Assembly: GCA_030762175.1 (NCBI GenBank)
Contig: CM060830.1
Location: forward strand, 49,995,001 to 50,059,000
Length of the DNA stretch: 64,000 bases
From: Metallyticus violacea
Lineage: Eukaryota > Arthropoda > Insecta > Mantodea > Metallyticidae
Reading direction: 5' to 3'
Shown here: piece after piece, positions 36,401 to 49,000 of the stretch
Layout: every line of letters begins with the position of its first letter
How positions within the stretch are numbered: position 1 is the first letter of the stretch
Notes under the pieces: generated by a model
Told to the model about the DNA's origin: nothing
Seen by the model: only the letters and a program-made list of their open reading frames with translations
Databases searched by the model: none
Made by a program: the position numbers and the translations under genes

Positions 36401-37608
36401 GACACTGTGCACACAGTGCATACGTAGTAAAAGAAGCAAAAAATTACATTCCTAGGTATTGAATGGGATCTGTTTGCTCCTTCTCGATTATTTCCAAATT
36501 TAAGTTGGTGACCCTGTTGTATGTTCAGCCATTAACTGCTGAGAGTACTCCACCTCTGAAAATGTATTGTAAGAAAGTATATTTCATGAAATTGTACTGC
36601 TTCATTTTATTTGGCATAATCACTTGATAATACTGTACAATTGGTACATGTTTAATGACAGCTATACTCTGTAAATGCAAAGACAGTGAATTTAAATTGG
36701 GGTCTTCTTTTATGTTACATGAACATCTCAGCTCTTTCTAGCCAAATTGTCAATTGTTATAATTCCCCAACTTATGACAATTTCAGGAGGCATTTGTCAC
36801 AAAATTTAACAAAAGTTTTATTTCTTGGTTATTACTGCCCTTCAAAGTTTTCCTGAACTTTCTTCATCTCTTATTGAGTAGTTGTCTCTTTATATTCCTG
36901 CACTTGTGTACCCGTTCCAGTGTTGCTTCACTTTTGCACTGCTATCATTTGCCTGGACATCTAAATAAACCTAATTTTCTGCAACATACATCTTCAGGTT
37001 TAGTAATATTTTAATGAAATATACTGGTTTGGTTTTAGGAGCAAAGCAGCACTTTGCTAACAGCAGATTGGAGCATCAAGAAGCTATTTTGTGTGTAAAT
37101 AATGTATTTTTTAAATTTTTTACCTGAAAAGAACCATATATGTTCATTCATATGTTTAGTGTAATTTCAAATAATATTACAAATGTTTCTTCTTTATTCT
37201 TACAGTAGCAATAAGTTATACTTCTTTTTAATGTGGTGTATGTGTGGCCTAACTGATTAAGGTTTCTAAATTCATGTAATATATATGTGTATGATGAGCC
37301 ATTAATTGGTTGCAACAGAGGATAATAGAAAAAGAATTCTTATCAGAACTTAGAACCCTACTATTTAGACCGCTCTTGACTCTTATGAAACTAACTTCCA
37401 AATTTAACCATAAAGCTTAAAATTTGCATTAGACCAGGTGATAGAACATTATTTTACATTCCTGTAGTTAATTCAGACAAAAGTTTTTTTCCTCTGTTGC
37501 AGCACTGTATTTCTTGCTATCAGTGTTTGCTTTCTTTTCTTTCTTTTTTATATGTTAAAAACTGTGATTTAGTATTCATAACATGGTGCACCTTCTTATA
37601 ATCATCAG

Positions 37609-37703
37609 GTGCCTGCCATTTCCCTGGCTTATGAAGAGGCAGAATCAGATATTATGAAGCGTCGGCCACGTAATCCTTTCCTAGATAAACTGGTCAATGA
37701 AAG
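37609..37703 (+). CDS. Atpalpha: Atpalpha alternative exon 9a: M6-M7 loop
   Basis: Acceptor tataatcatcag and donor gtaact; 95 nt, phase 0 in and two bases out. It encodes [20 protein letters not shown] then [12 protein letters not shown]. It covers the end of M6 and the whole cytoplasmic M6-M7 loop (about residues 810-841, mammalian numbering). It competes with 9b and 9c, which have the same length and phase. It differs from 9b at two residues (R19Q, L25T within the exon). Confidence 0.96.
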
Positions 37704-39006
37704 GTAACTGCATCCAGACTTCCTCTCCTTCGCATTTGGAAAAGAATCTTCAAAATATTTTTCTGATTATTGCTCTGCCTTATTTTCATATCTGCTGCCT
37801 CATCAATCCTTTTTGCACCTTATACAAAGAAAGTAAAGCTTGTTAAATTTTTCTCTGCAGATATTGCTAGTTTAGTGGGTTTTGACCAGTTTCTGCGTTT
37901 CTTAAACTACTCTTTACCAAGCAAGGAATCATCAGACGCAATAGGAAAGTATGTTGTATAATATAAAGATGGAAACGTTTATTTTCTTACTCTTGTAGTA
38001 TTAGTTCAGTTTAGCATGAATTTTCATTATTAGCTTTCAAAATAAATCTAAAAACATAACCCTACAGATATTGGTAAGTGATTTTGGTAAGTTTGTAAAA
38101 TAATTTTGCTAAGTTCATATTTCCATATATTATTTTCTTTGACTTTCTCCTGATCACCATTTTATCTCTCTTACCTACCTTTCAAACACTCTTTGCAGGG
38201 CCTGCATACATCTTTCACAGATACACTGAATAAAATACTTTAAGAATGTATATTGTTCTTAAATACTTTGTTGATAATGGACAAGCTGACTTCACAAACT
38301 TACTACTGTGTACAGACGTTAACAAAGAGTTCAACCTGCTATGAAATCTATAGCTGCATTAAATGTAACTAAAAATGCCTGCATTAAGGTTTTATGCTAC
38401 ATCAACATCAATTACTAATATTTAAAACCTTAGTCATATAGACTTAATTCAGAAAGACTGTTCAGCATCCTTATAATGTAAATTTTAAACAATATGTAGT
38501 AAGTTATTAATACATTTTATCGCATTCAAAAATATAAAACTGTCTGTTGCAAAGTTTGGAATGACTGGCACCAATATGCAGTCTTCCCATTTATGAAACA
38601 TTGTCGTCACTATAGCAGTATACTTATTTTAACACCATTGCAGTTCATCTCTTTGCCTTTTTCACATGGCAATCTTAACATGCTTAAAGTTATATTTCAA
38701 AACTGATGCTAACTCTAGAATGATTTAAGCAGTTTGTTTAGTTAATTTGAAACATTTGTAAATATATGAACATGGTGTCAAAAGGAGCACTATATTAGAA
38801 CAAGGAATACAATGCCAAGGAAAATACTTTAAAAAATATTAATAAAACATTCCTCTGGAACTTTTTAATTATTTAGTATCTTGATGCATAGCTAGTGATG
38901 CAGCTACAATAAGTGGGAAAAAAATCATGTGTTTCACTTTTCTCAAAGATACAGTTAGTTCTGGTGTTATAATGGTAACCATTAATTAAGTAAAAATTGT
39001 ACTTAC

Positions 39007-39090
39007 GAAGCTGTAGACAATGGAGTGGTAATATATGTTACATTAATGCTTTCAGTTGTTAACACTAACTCCACTTACTTATTTAAAACT
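39007..39090 (+). mobile_element. Truncated small foldback element
   Basis: gaagctgtagacaatggagt, ggtaatatatgttacatta and actaactccacttac match the elements at 13085 and 16206, but only one arm is present. No clear target duplication was found. Confidence 0.55.
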
Positions 39091-39094
39091 TTGG

Positions 39095-39400
39095 ACTAGT
39101 TGGTAACCATGCTTGCCTTATAGATCCAAGGTTGCAAGTTCAAATCTTACAAAGATCAATGGATTTTAAGGGCTTAAAAATCCTAATTATGGCTTAGATC
39201 CAAGGTTGCAAATTCAAATCTGGCCAAGATCAATGGATTTTTTTAGGGCATAAGAATCATAATTGTGATTTACTTTGGAAGGGAAGCAAAGCCATGAGTT
39301 TCATGCTTTGCAACCCATAAAAAAACTTTAAGCCTGAAAATAGAGGCCTCTGAGCAAAATTAATCCACTATTTCATGCCCTGAATTAAAGGAGGAGCTGT
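39095..39400 (+). mobile_element. tRNA-derived SINE, family B, with internal duplication
   Basis: The head ggactagttggtaaccatgc, B-box-like ggttgcaagttcaaatc, body tttggaagggaagcaaagcc and tail aggcctctgagcaaaat match the copy at 4634-4916. The B-box segment (tagatccaaggttgcaa, then ttcaaatct and gatcaatggatttt) is duplicated in tandem with a period of about 75 bp. Confidence 0.7.
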
Positions 39401-40289
39401 CACCAGCTATACTTTTAATTTTCTATTCTCATTTGACTAGGTTAAACGTTTCTGGGGGTTCTATTAGATATGTTGACTAGTTAATTTTTTTTCATAATAA
39501 ACTTGATTAAAGATTGCAATTTGATACTCTACAGTACAGTAATAACAATCATGTCTGTTGCTGAATGCCTGTGTCAGTGCTATATATTTTACCACAAAAC
39601 TGCACATATTGTTAATATTGGAATGGAGGGAGTATTTACTGGTAGTTGGATAGACCTATCAAGTATATACTTTCAGACAACTATCAGAAAAATAGTCACC
39701 ATTTTAATTCTAGTAAATGTTCTAGCATTTCTCTAGAACCCCCATAATACTTACATTCAATTTGATTGAATATAACTAATGAAATAAAAAATTGCAAAAT
39801 CTATAGGTAGATATAAATAACATTACAAGCCTTGGGTTTATGGCAAGTTGTCACAGAGCTGCATTGCTGTTAGAATATGTATACTCTGTGTGTAGATACA
39901 TACAGCAAAGTTTGGCACCTCTTTGAGTTTGCAGTCTTCCTCATTTACATTCTGGCTACCATTTGGCTCTTATTGAACACATTCAACAATATTTATAATG
40001 CTGATAGCCAGATGATAATTTAATATCAGATATCTCTCTATCCATGCCATTGAATTTTGGCCATTTGTAATGGATAGCACTAAGAGCTGTCTTTAGAACG
40101 ATCAGAATTCTAAGAAAATATTTATTCACTGTATAAGTGATCACAACTTATTATCGGTTATGCTGCATACAAACACAAAAAGTAATAATGGTGGGAGAGC
40201 ATTTAAATGCTACTTTAGACTTTCATGGCTGATGTTATTACTGTTAAAGTTAAAAGTTTCCGGGTTTTTTTACAATGCTCCATGGTTTA

Positions 40290-40690
40290 ATATTAAACCA
40301 AGGCTTTGCCAGCTTCTGTAGCCAGCATCATTAGTGGTATTAAGATGGATAGCACTGACTGCTATAAATGTCATGAAGTGTCGATTTGTACCATTGTATC
40401 CGAGGCTAAAGTCAGTGTTGAACAATAACAGCTGAGTAGGTGGTAGTTGTATATTTTGAAGAATTAGTTTCCACGTGCTGCTAAGGTGAGAGCCATTGTC
40501 TCTATTAATATTTCGTGAATGCTGATGTATCTACAAAGCTTCCCTCATAGTCAAATAAAAGTAGCCATTAGTTTTGGCATCTACTTCAGTTTTACTAAAA
40601 CATTCTATGGCACTCACTAAGAACATGCTCTGCAACAGCACATTTAGATTGATTTAACAACAGCTATCGTTCTTCTAATACTTTTTTTTT
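40290..40690 (-). mobile_element. Penelope-like element, second lineage (minus)
   Basis: The minus strand reads CAVAEHVLSECHRMF, KTEVDAKTNGYFYL, then NRDNGSHLSSTWKLIL. This is the SAVAEH-L--GH ... NRD-G--LS--WKP-L pattern of Penelope-type GIY-YIG domains, distinct from the IDKSAIAAHF lineage elsewhere in the window. Downstream, CTAATGA-TGCTGGCT-aca-gaAGCTGGC is a hammerhead position with a mutated core. Confidence 0.6.
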
Positions 40691-40879
40691 TAATTGATCA
40701 TCCAGTCATGCTTATATAAGCTTCTTAAATATGAGCCCCTATATCTGTGCAAAGTATTTATAGCCAATGTATACAAGAATAAAGGTAACAGTTGAGCATT
40801 CACTCCAGAAGAACCAAAGAACCAGAGCTTCCCACATTAATTCCAACATCAAACCCAAAGCTTTTTTACTTTGTATAGA

Positions 40880-41430
40880 AGATATCACAAGTCCATTAAA
40901 ACTAATGGCATTAGAACCAATTTTATTTCAACATCCAAATTAGGACAAATGCTAAAGATACCAGGGACCTCCTCAATGCAATAAAATACCATGTGAGTGT
41001 GGAAAGGTTTACATATGCATGATAAAAATATTAATAAAAATGATTAGAAGAGCATCAATGATATCCATGCTTAAATTAATCTGATCTGCTGTAACAGAAC
41101 ATATACTCAGTGAATGCCATGTAATATGTTTTAGTAAAACTGAAGAAGATGCCAAAATTAAAGGCTACTTTAATATTACTAGAAGGGAACCTTTGGAGAT
41201 ACAACAGCATCCACAAAATATTAATAGAGAAATGACTCATCATAGCAACACATGATAACCAATTCTTCAAAAAACAACTATTCCAACCCTTATTCAGGTG
41301 TTATCAATTGATGTTGGTCTTAAACCTCAGACACAACAATAAACAAATCAATACTTTATGACATTTGTAATAATCAGTACTCTCCATCTAATACCACTGA
41401 TGATATTAGTCTTAGAAACTGGCAAAAGCT
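40880..41430 (+). mobile_element. Penelope-like element, second lineage (plus)
   Basis: With frame changes the + strand reads LRTNAKDTRDLL, then CECGKVYICMIK (a GIY-YIG start, CxCGKVYIG), VTEHILSECHVICFSKTEED, AKIKGYF, REPLEIQQHPQNINREM. It is the inverted partner of the copy at 40290-40690. CTGATGA at 41397-41403 followed by GAAAC near 41415 keeps the hammerhead layout. Confidence 0.6.
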
Positions 41431-42913
41431 TTAACTTATTACCAAACCATGAACCAGGCACAACAGATCAGAAGTTTTTAACTTTAACAGTATGTACTGG
41501 TACTTGTCTATGCAAGACATTTCAGCTCATATGTTCATATGTAAGCACATTTACATAGCATGTTGTACATTTCCAAAAATTATCAATAAAACTCTGTACC
41601 AGGAGCTTGACCTTGACTTTACAGTGAAGAATGTGATAAAACGGTAGCTTGAGGAAAGAAAGCCGTGAAAAAAATCCACGTTTTTGCATGAAAGCCAAAA
41701 TATATATTTTAAATGTATAGTAAAGAACAGTTATTAGCAGGATTAACAATGCAAATTACTTATAAAGCCAGAAAAATTATTGTTATCATTGAATTTGTGA
41801 AAATGTCTTACAGAGAACTTAGCCATGGTCACCCAAACCTAAGAATTGCTGGCATTCAAGGCACTAAGGTTGTGGCTACTGCTTTCTTATTTATTAGCAC
41901 TTGGAATATGCTCTAGGCTTGGTGGACCATGGAAAATTTATAACACTTTTCATGCACTTACTGTACTTTCTTATTGCAGTTAAACCATGCTTTATTTTTG
42001 GCAAGTTGTCTTTTTTTGGTGGAATGTCATAGATGAAAATGCAGAAAATAAATTGTAGTGTTAAATGTCACTTAATTTGATTATTATAACTCATTTCTTG
42101 ACTAAAAGTAAAGATAAATTGAAGTAATGTTCCTAAAAAGAAACGTGTGGATTTACTTCAAGCATAATTTGAATAAAAAGATAATTATTCTAGAATTGTT
42201 GATCTAACCTGTAATTGTCTGAATTTGTCAGAATATTTAGCAATATTTAACAAAGACCAAAATTTTTTAATGGTTCTGTACTAATTATGTGATCTTTGGG
42301 AATAAATGAAATTGTGTTTTAAGGGAACTGGGAAATGCATGACTTATCTGAGCTTGCAGTGAACTTGGGAAGCATGCATATTTCTGGATGCACTTGATAG
42401 ACCAATAAAACATATTTACTGTAATATCAGTAAATGTGCAGTTTTCCTTGTATGGAGTTTCATATATTTGTGCATATAGTTTGTCTGAAAAAAAAAATAT
42501 TAGGTACTAAAAAGTATTGGAAGAAAAAAATGTTTTTGTTTTTATTTTTCTCAGAAACAATGAAACATAAAGCAAAAAGTTAGATTTTCTTCTATATATT
42601 AAAATATTTTTATTTCATGCCACTGAACTACAGGAATTTAACTACCAACAGATCTCAGTTTTAAAAATTTATTTTCTCTAAGAAGAAAATAAAAGTTAAA
42701 TTTACTTTCCAATTTTTAAAGAAAAATATTCAATTTTATAAAATCTGTTATTCACATATATAATTTTAGTTTAGCATATTTTCAGCAAAATGCCAAATCT
42801 TGTAGCTATAATAGTTCTGAGAAAAAGCAACATATGTTTATGAAAATGTTGCTTCAAATAATCTCAATTGAAATTTAACTAACAAACAATGAATTCAAAA
42901 TAAATTTCATGTC

Positions 42914-43366
42914 AGAACTAATACAGTGAAGCAATTAATTTATTCTTAATTAGACAGTGAGTCAATTTAATACTCTTATGCTCCATTTACCATTGAATTA
43001 TACAAAACATGTTTCACAGGCCTTCACCTGCATCATCAGCTGTGTGTCAATTGCTGGATTCATTGTTGGTTGAATGGACTTGGTGTAGCTCTCGTGGACA
43101 TTTTATGAACTATTGGATTAATTTGTCCTCTGTTGGGATCTCGGAAGTTCATTTTTTTATAAATATGAAGATAAAAGACAAATTAATCCAAAAGTTCATA
43201 AAATGTCTATGAGAGCTACACCAAGTCCATTGAACCAACAACGAATCCGGCAGTCGACACATATCCGATGATGCGTTTGCAGGCCTATGAAACATGTTCT
43301 GTGCAATTCAATGGTAAGTGGAGCCTAAGAGTATTAAATTTACTCATTGTCTAATTAAGAATAAAT
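42914..43366. mobile_element. PLE-derived foldback with two hammerhead regions
   Basis: Arms 42937-43127 and 43178-43366 are inverted repeats around a 50-base centre. The left arm, on the minus strand, has CTGATGA (43039-43033), GCAGG-based stem II, GAAAC (43015-43011) and stem I ACAG with TTGT. The right arm has CCGATGA (43265), a decayed stem II and GAAACATGTTCTGTGC. agaactaatacagtgaag (42914-42931) is the shared left terminus motif. The layout equals that at 21379-21784. Confidence 0.8.
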
Positions 43367-43554
43367 TATAAACCATGATTCACTCTAATGCATTCCAGAA
43401 GAGTAATCATTAGCAGCTTCCTATATTGCCTTCAGGTTGGTTGACACAGGTTTTTTTTTTATGAGAGAGTGATAAAATTTATCTCAAAAAAATTATATAA
43501 TGTTGATTGATTAGCAATGGAGTGCAAATACTCCATAGCACCATTATAATTGTT

Positions 43555-44075
43555 AATGACAATTTCAGGAGAAATCAAGAAATCATTATCCTCCCAGCTT
43601 TCAGCCATCATAACTCTGTGGCCTTCATGATACTCCAGCATCAAGAAATTCTCTAAGGTGGTTTTATAGATCAGATCTTATTTGGTGCTTGGTCCGGTGG
43701 AAGAGCATCTATTGGACAAACCAGGTGTCTGAGGTGGGATCAGGGCATCTATTAGAGACTAAGACTAGGTTGGATCAAGACCTGGTGCTTGGCCTGTCAT
43801 TAGAAGGGCAAGCCAATCTTCTAAAATCATTCCAATTATGGGCTGATAATCAGGTCCCAATCCATACTAGTCTCTAAATACATGCATTAACCTTGCTTCA
43901 GACACCTGCTTGGTTCAAGGGCTTATTTTCCACTGGACTACTCACCAGATGAGATCTATCAATATAAACATGTCTTTTAGCATGTCTTGACACTGGAGTA
44001 CGCTGAAGATGGCTGAAATCTTGGAGGATAAGGAGATCTTTACTTTGCTGATTTCCTATGAAATCATCATTAAAA
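43555..44075. repeat. Long imperfect inverted repeat
   Basis: The left part (about 43555-43770) and right part (about 43870-44075) are complementary in stretches: agatcttatttggtg with its partner before agatct at 43948-43955, aggtgtctga with tcagacacct, tagagacta with tagtctcta, and outer blocks cctcccagctttcagccatc with gatggctgaaatcttggagg. The centre is about 100 bases. It has no recognisable coding sequence; it is probably a foldback element of unknown class. Confidence 0.65.
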
Positions 44076-45195
44076 AATCCACCAAGAAAACTTAAAATTT
44101 TTAATTATAATTTTTGCAAATTATTCCCAAAGATCATTAACAACCCTCTATGTTATAGAAAATGTTATTACTTCTTTAAAGCAAACGGGTGCAGATCAAT
44201 ACAAGATATTATGCTACAATGTGTGGTTTTGGCATGATCCTTTAAATGCACATAGGACCAAACCTACAGGTATATAGGTACATTGTAGTAATGAATGTTT
44301 ATGCTACCAGGAAAATGAATTTTTACGCTACCAGGAAAAGAAAAAGAAAAAATAAAGCATTAAAATGGAAATTTTATACTGCTAAATTTTAACACTTGTG
44401 TTTAGTAGGTAGAAATTTGTAGAAGCAGTTTTTTTGTTATTTTTAGCTGTATTATTTTCAGTTTTTGCCTGATTTTTTGTCATGACTACTGTTATTTTTC
44501 TTGTAACTTTAGGCATTGATGTAGTTATAAACTACTGTTCCTTGTAGGTTAGTCTCTCCTCTCTTAGGTTCTTACTCTCTCTTGCATATGATCACCATCA
44601 GATTGGACATCTAACAAGAAATCCTTAAATAAGTAATTTATTGAACACCAGGTAGTTTCTCTTTGATTGATTTCAGATACTGGCTCAAATTAGTGAAGAA
44701 GAATTAAACTCTCTTGGCAGAAATGTGGATCTTATAATTTATGTGTCTGTATTGCTTTGCTATTTTAATGACTGCTGCTGTTTTAGTTTTAAATGACATT
44801 TTTATTAGTATTAATTCTGTAATTATAGTTAGTTTACAGTATTTAATCTTAAGAGCTATTGGTTACTGAATTATTGTTATGGTGTTAGAAAATACAATCC
44901 TACCTATCATGGGAATCCATCTTAACTCTTTACGTTCACCTAGAGATAGTTGTGTTAGCTAAAGGGGTAGTATGTTGAATGTAAAGAGTTTCTGTTATTT
45001 TTTTCCTCCCTTATTTATTATTGGTTGATGCCTGCATACCGCTGCCTTAAGTGTTTCTTAAGTTCATCCTTGCAGTTTGTCATGTCTTGCATATGAGTAG
45101 ACAGTGCAACCCACACCTACTGTATGTTTCAGTGTTTTTTGTGTTTTTAATTTTTATTACTTTGGTTATTTCATCATATTGCGCCATTTTGTTAG

Positions 45196-45946
<751 letters not shown>

Positions 45947-46041
45947 GTGCCTGCTATATCTCTGGCTTACGAAGCTCCAGAATCTGACATAATGAAACGC
46001 CAGCCTCGTGACCCATACAGGGACAATCTGGTGAATCGCAG
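45947..46041 (+). CDS. Atpalpha: Atpalpha alternative exon 9c: divergent M6-M7 loop
   Basis: Acceptor caacactatag and donor gtgggt; 95 nt, same phases as 9a and 9b. It encodes [20 protein letters not shown] then [12 protein letters not shown]. Relative to 9a it changes E10A, A11P, R19Q, N22D, F24Y, L25R, K27N and E31R (numbering within the exon). This is a clearly different loop with an altered charge pattern. VPAISLAYE and ESDIMKR are kept. Confidence 0.95.
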
Positions 46042-49000
46042 GTGGGTGTCTAGTAGAGCTTAGCTCTTCCGTGTTGTGTGGTAGCTGGCCCACGACGAAC
46101 TAGCAGACTCTCAATGTGCCTTGCACACACCCGTTCGCTCGCTGACAGACTTCCTGCATGGCCTCAATGCTGTTCTTCCTTATGTGTGTATGTGTGTATG
46201 TGTGGCTGCTGTTGTATACACTTTGCAGAAGTTCAAATGCAGAAAGACTCGCACGACAAGTCAGTTTTGTATAGCACGATGAGTTTTCTGTAAATTAACA
46301 TGTTGCTCTTTTTTTATTTTAATGTGGGGCTTTAACTAGGATACAAAATTGGTAATAAATTAATTTTAGAAGTTATTGCTAACTTTAGTGAGTCTTCTTG
46401 CAATCATATCTACACTATACATGCTGAATTAGTGAGATATGGACAGAAATAATAAAAAAAAAAATGTGGATTTACATGCATCTGGCCTGAGCTGTATCTA
46501 GTTTATTTTATGATTTACAAATGTATTAGTTTGCACATGGCAGCTTCATAAGCAGATAAAATTATACTTTTGTGCTTTAGATTCCTTGTAAACTACATAA
46601 TGTCAATAATTATAAAGCAAAAGTAAATGTAGTTATTCAAATTTAATATTGATGATAAACATATGATAAAATGAAGGGATATGGTACCATTTTTAATAAA
46701 AAATTAAAGTAAATGCTGATGTTTTCAGAGAAAATACACCATAAAGTTTAAAGATGTCTTAATATCAAATAAGCATAATAATTGCATTCTAAAAAAGGCC
46801 AGACTGAAGCATTTAATTTTAAATTATTATATTGCAAGGAAGAATAATACTTATTGGCTTTTAAGGAATGATATCCTTTTTCATCATACCATTAAGTTAT
46901 GAAATTTGTCTTTGCTTTGTGCATTTGCACACAGTATTCTTTTTTTATTTCTTTCATTTTTGCTTTTTACATTTTACTTCATGAGCGCTGGCTACAGTTT
47001 GGGTTATTGCTTTTTGAGGTTGCATTTTATAAGGTAGGATTCCTTTTCCTTATACTTTTAATATTTCACTTAACTGCTCCCATTTTCATTTTTTACTTAA
47101 TATGAATTAAAAGAACATTATTGGAAATGTAATTTGTTTGTCAATATTTATTAAAAGTATGCCAGCTCTTCCATTATAGCATGTTTATTTGTTGTATAAA
47201 GTTTAGCTCTTATAACTTCCATTTATTTTATGAACATATTTGATGTTTCCCATTAGGTTAAGGTAAAAACTACTTTGAGCATGTCGTATTTGGACTAATT
47301 AGAGCAAAAAATAAAAACACTGTTTCTGTTTAAGAGCACAGATGCTTTGTTGTTGAAAGGATATGTGGTTACAGAATGACAATCACAACTGAGTTCGGTA
47401 AATGCTTACAAATTTGCTGCATAGCTTCTCTGCTTAATATTTGTCAATGTTCTGCTGTGGAACTCAAGTGTTGTGTTAAATAATTTTGTAAATGGGCATA
47501 AAGCTAAGTGTTCACTTTTATTTTTAATTTGGGTTATATCTGCATAATATGAAAATGCTATTTCTTGAACCTCTTTATACCCTAAACAATTATTTATCTA
47601 ATGCAACCAAAAGAAGTAAATAACTTGATACACGTCATTCTCTTTTTTCATAGGCAGTTGTGATATTTGCTTAAAAGTAATGTGATATTACAGACATTTA
47701 TTTCATTGTGTAAAATGTTCACTATATTAAACTGATAACATGTCATGTGCACCCTAAGACAAAAAAAAAAAAAAAAGTGCAAATGCAGAAACCATGTCTG
47801 ATTTGAAAAATTTTGAAGCATTCACTGATGATTTACAAGGCTGCCTTCAGTTTGTGTTCAAGTTATGCCATAAATGGGAAATATGTTTGCTCAGACCATG
47901 AACCCTGATGATTAAGTGGGCAAAAGTGTTTTATTTGCTAGATTTTGGAAGTAAAATTAATGTTTAATACATGGCAGTAAAATATATATTTAATGGACAA
48001 CATTTATTTGAGTTATAAAGCATTTATGCTCACACATAAAAATCTAAATTAATCATTTTAATTTTTAAAATAATGAAAAATTAAAAAGAAAACATAAATT
48101 TCATTTAAAATAATGATCAATTTCCTCTTTATTCTGAAAACAAAGATTACTTTTTTTTCCTTGTGCGTGTGTGTCAGCACAAATGCCTTTAAATTCAAAT
48201 AATTCTTTGCATTTGGAAGCTACATTATCTGTATATACTAAACATTATTTTGACTTGCAAAAAATTTAACAAATAAAACAATTCACACATGGGTAGCATT
48301 TGAACTTCATAAGCTCTCATTACCAGACAAATGCTTTTAATAGCTGAACTATCAGTATGTCTGTCATGGAGAACTCAATGTGACTGGTAATGATGGAAAG
48401 GGGCTAAAGGCTGCAACATATGTGCAGAGACATACCCCTGGAGAGCTGAACCAAACAGAAATTAAATTAATTCTTTGAGAGACTGCTCTTTCTCTCTGTA
48501 TTTTTTTTTTCTCTTAGGGCATATATTTTATTGTGTTGATGTTAAACTAGAATGAATTAAATGAAATCTATCAAGTGGGATGTATCCCAGCAATTTACAC
48601 ACCTATTAATCTCTGGTTAAACAGTTAAAACTAAAAAGCTTGAAATGCCTATGAGAAAAGTGAATAAACTGTATTGTACATTGCAAAGTGTCCAATTTAA
48701 TGGCTGTTTAAAAAGCATTACTTTTGATTTTGGTCACTGAATTGGTTTTAATTTTGCTGTGACACTCAATGCACTTGCGCCTATAGAAGCTTCACCACAG
48801 TTGTGTACGTACAATGTGAGTTGTGTAAGCTGGTGATAATTGTGAATAATTTTGTGAAAGTTTACAAGCAAGTCCTTATCTCCCTAATTCAAATTGTCTT
48901 CTTTCATGTAGCTGGGTGCGTGATTAGAATGTATGGTGAATGTTTTGAACTTGATTGTGGAATGTGAGGTGGTTGTTCTGATTATCTTATTTTTTTCTGA

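Larger units (their letters stand above)
37704..45195 (+). other. Intron between exons 9a and 9b
   Basis: It contains a possible cryptic exon (37861-37948), a foldback piece (39007-39090), SINE B (39095-39400), an inverted pair of a second PLE lineage (40290-41430), a PLE foldback (42914-43366) and another foldback (43555-44075). The stretches 37960-39000, 39420-40280, 41450-42900 and 44080-45190 show nothing recognised. Confidence 0.75.
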
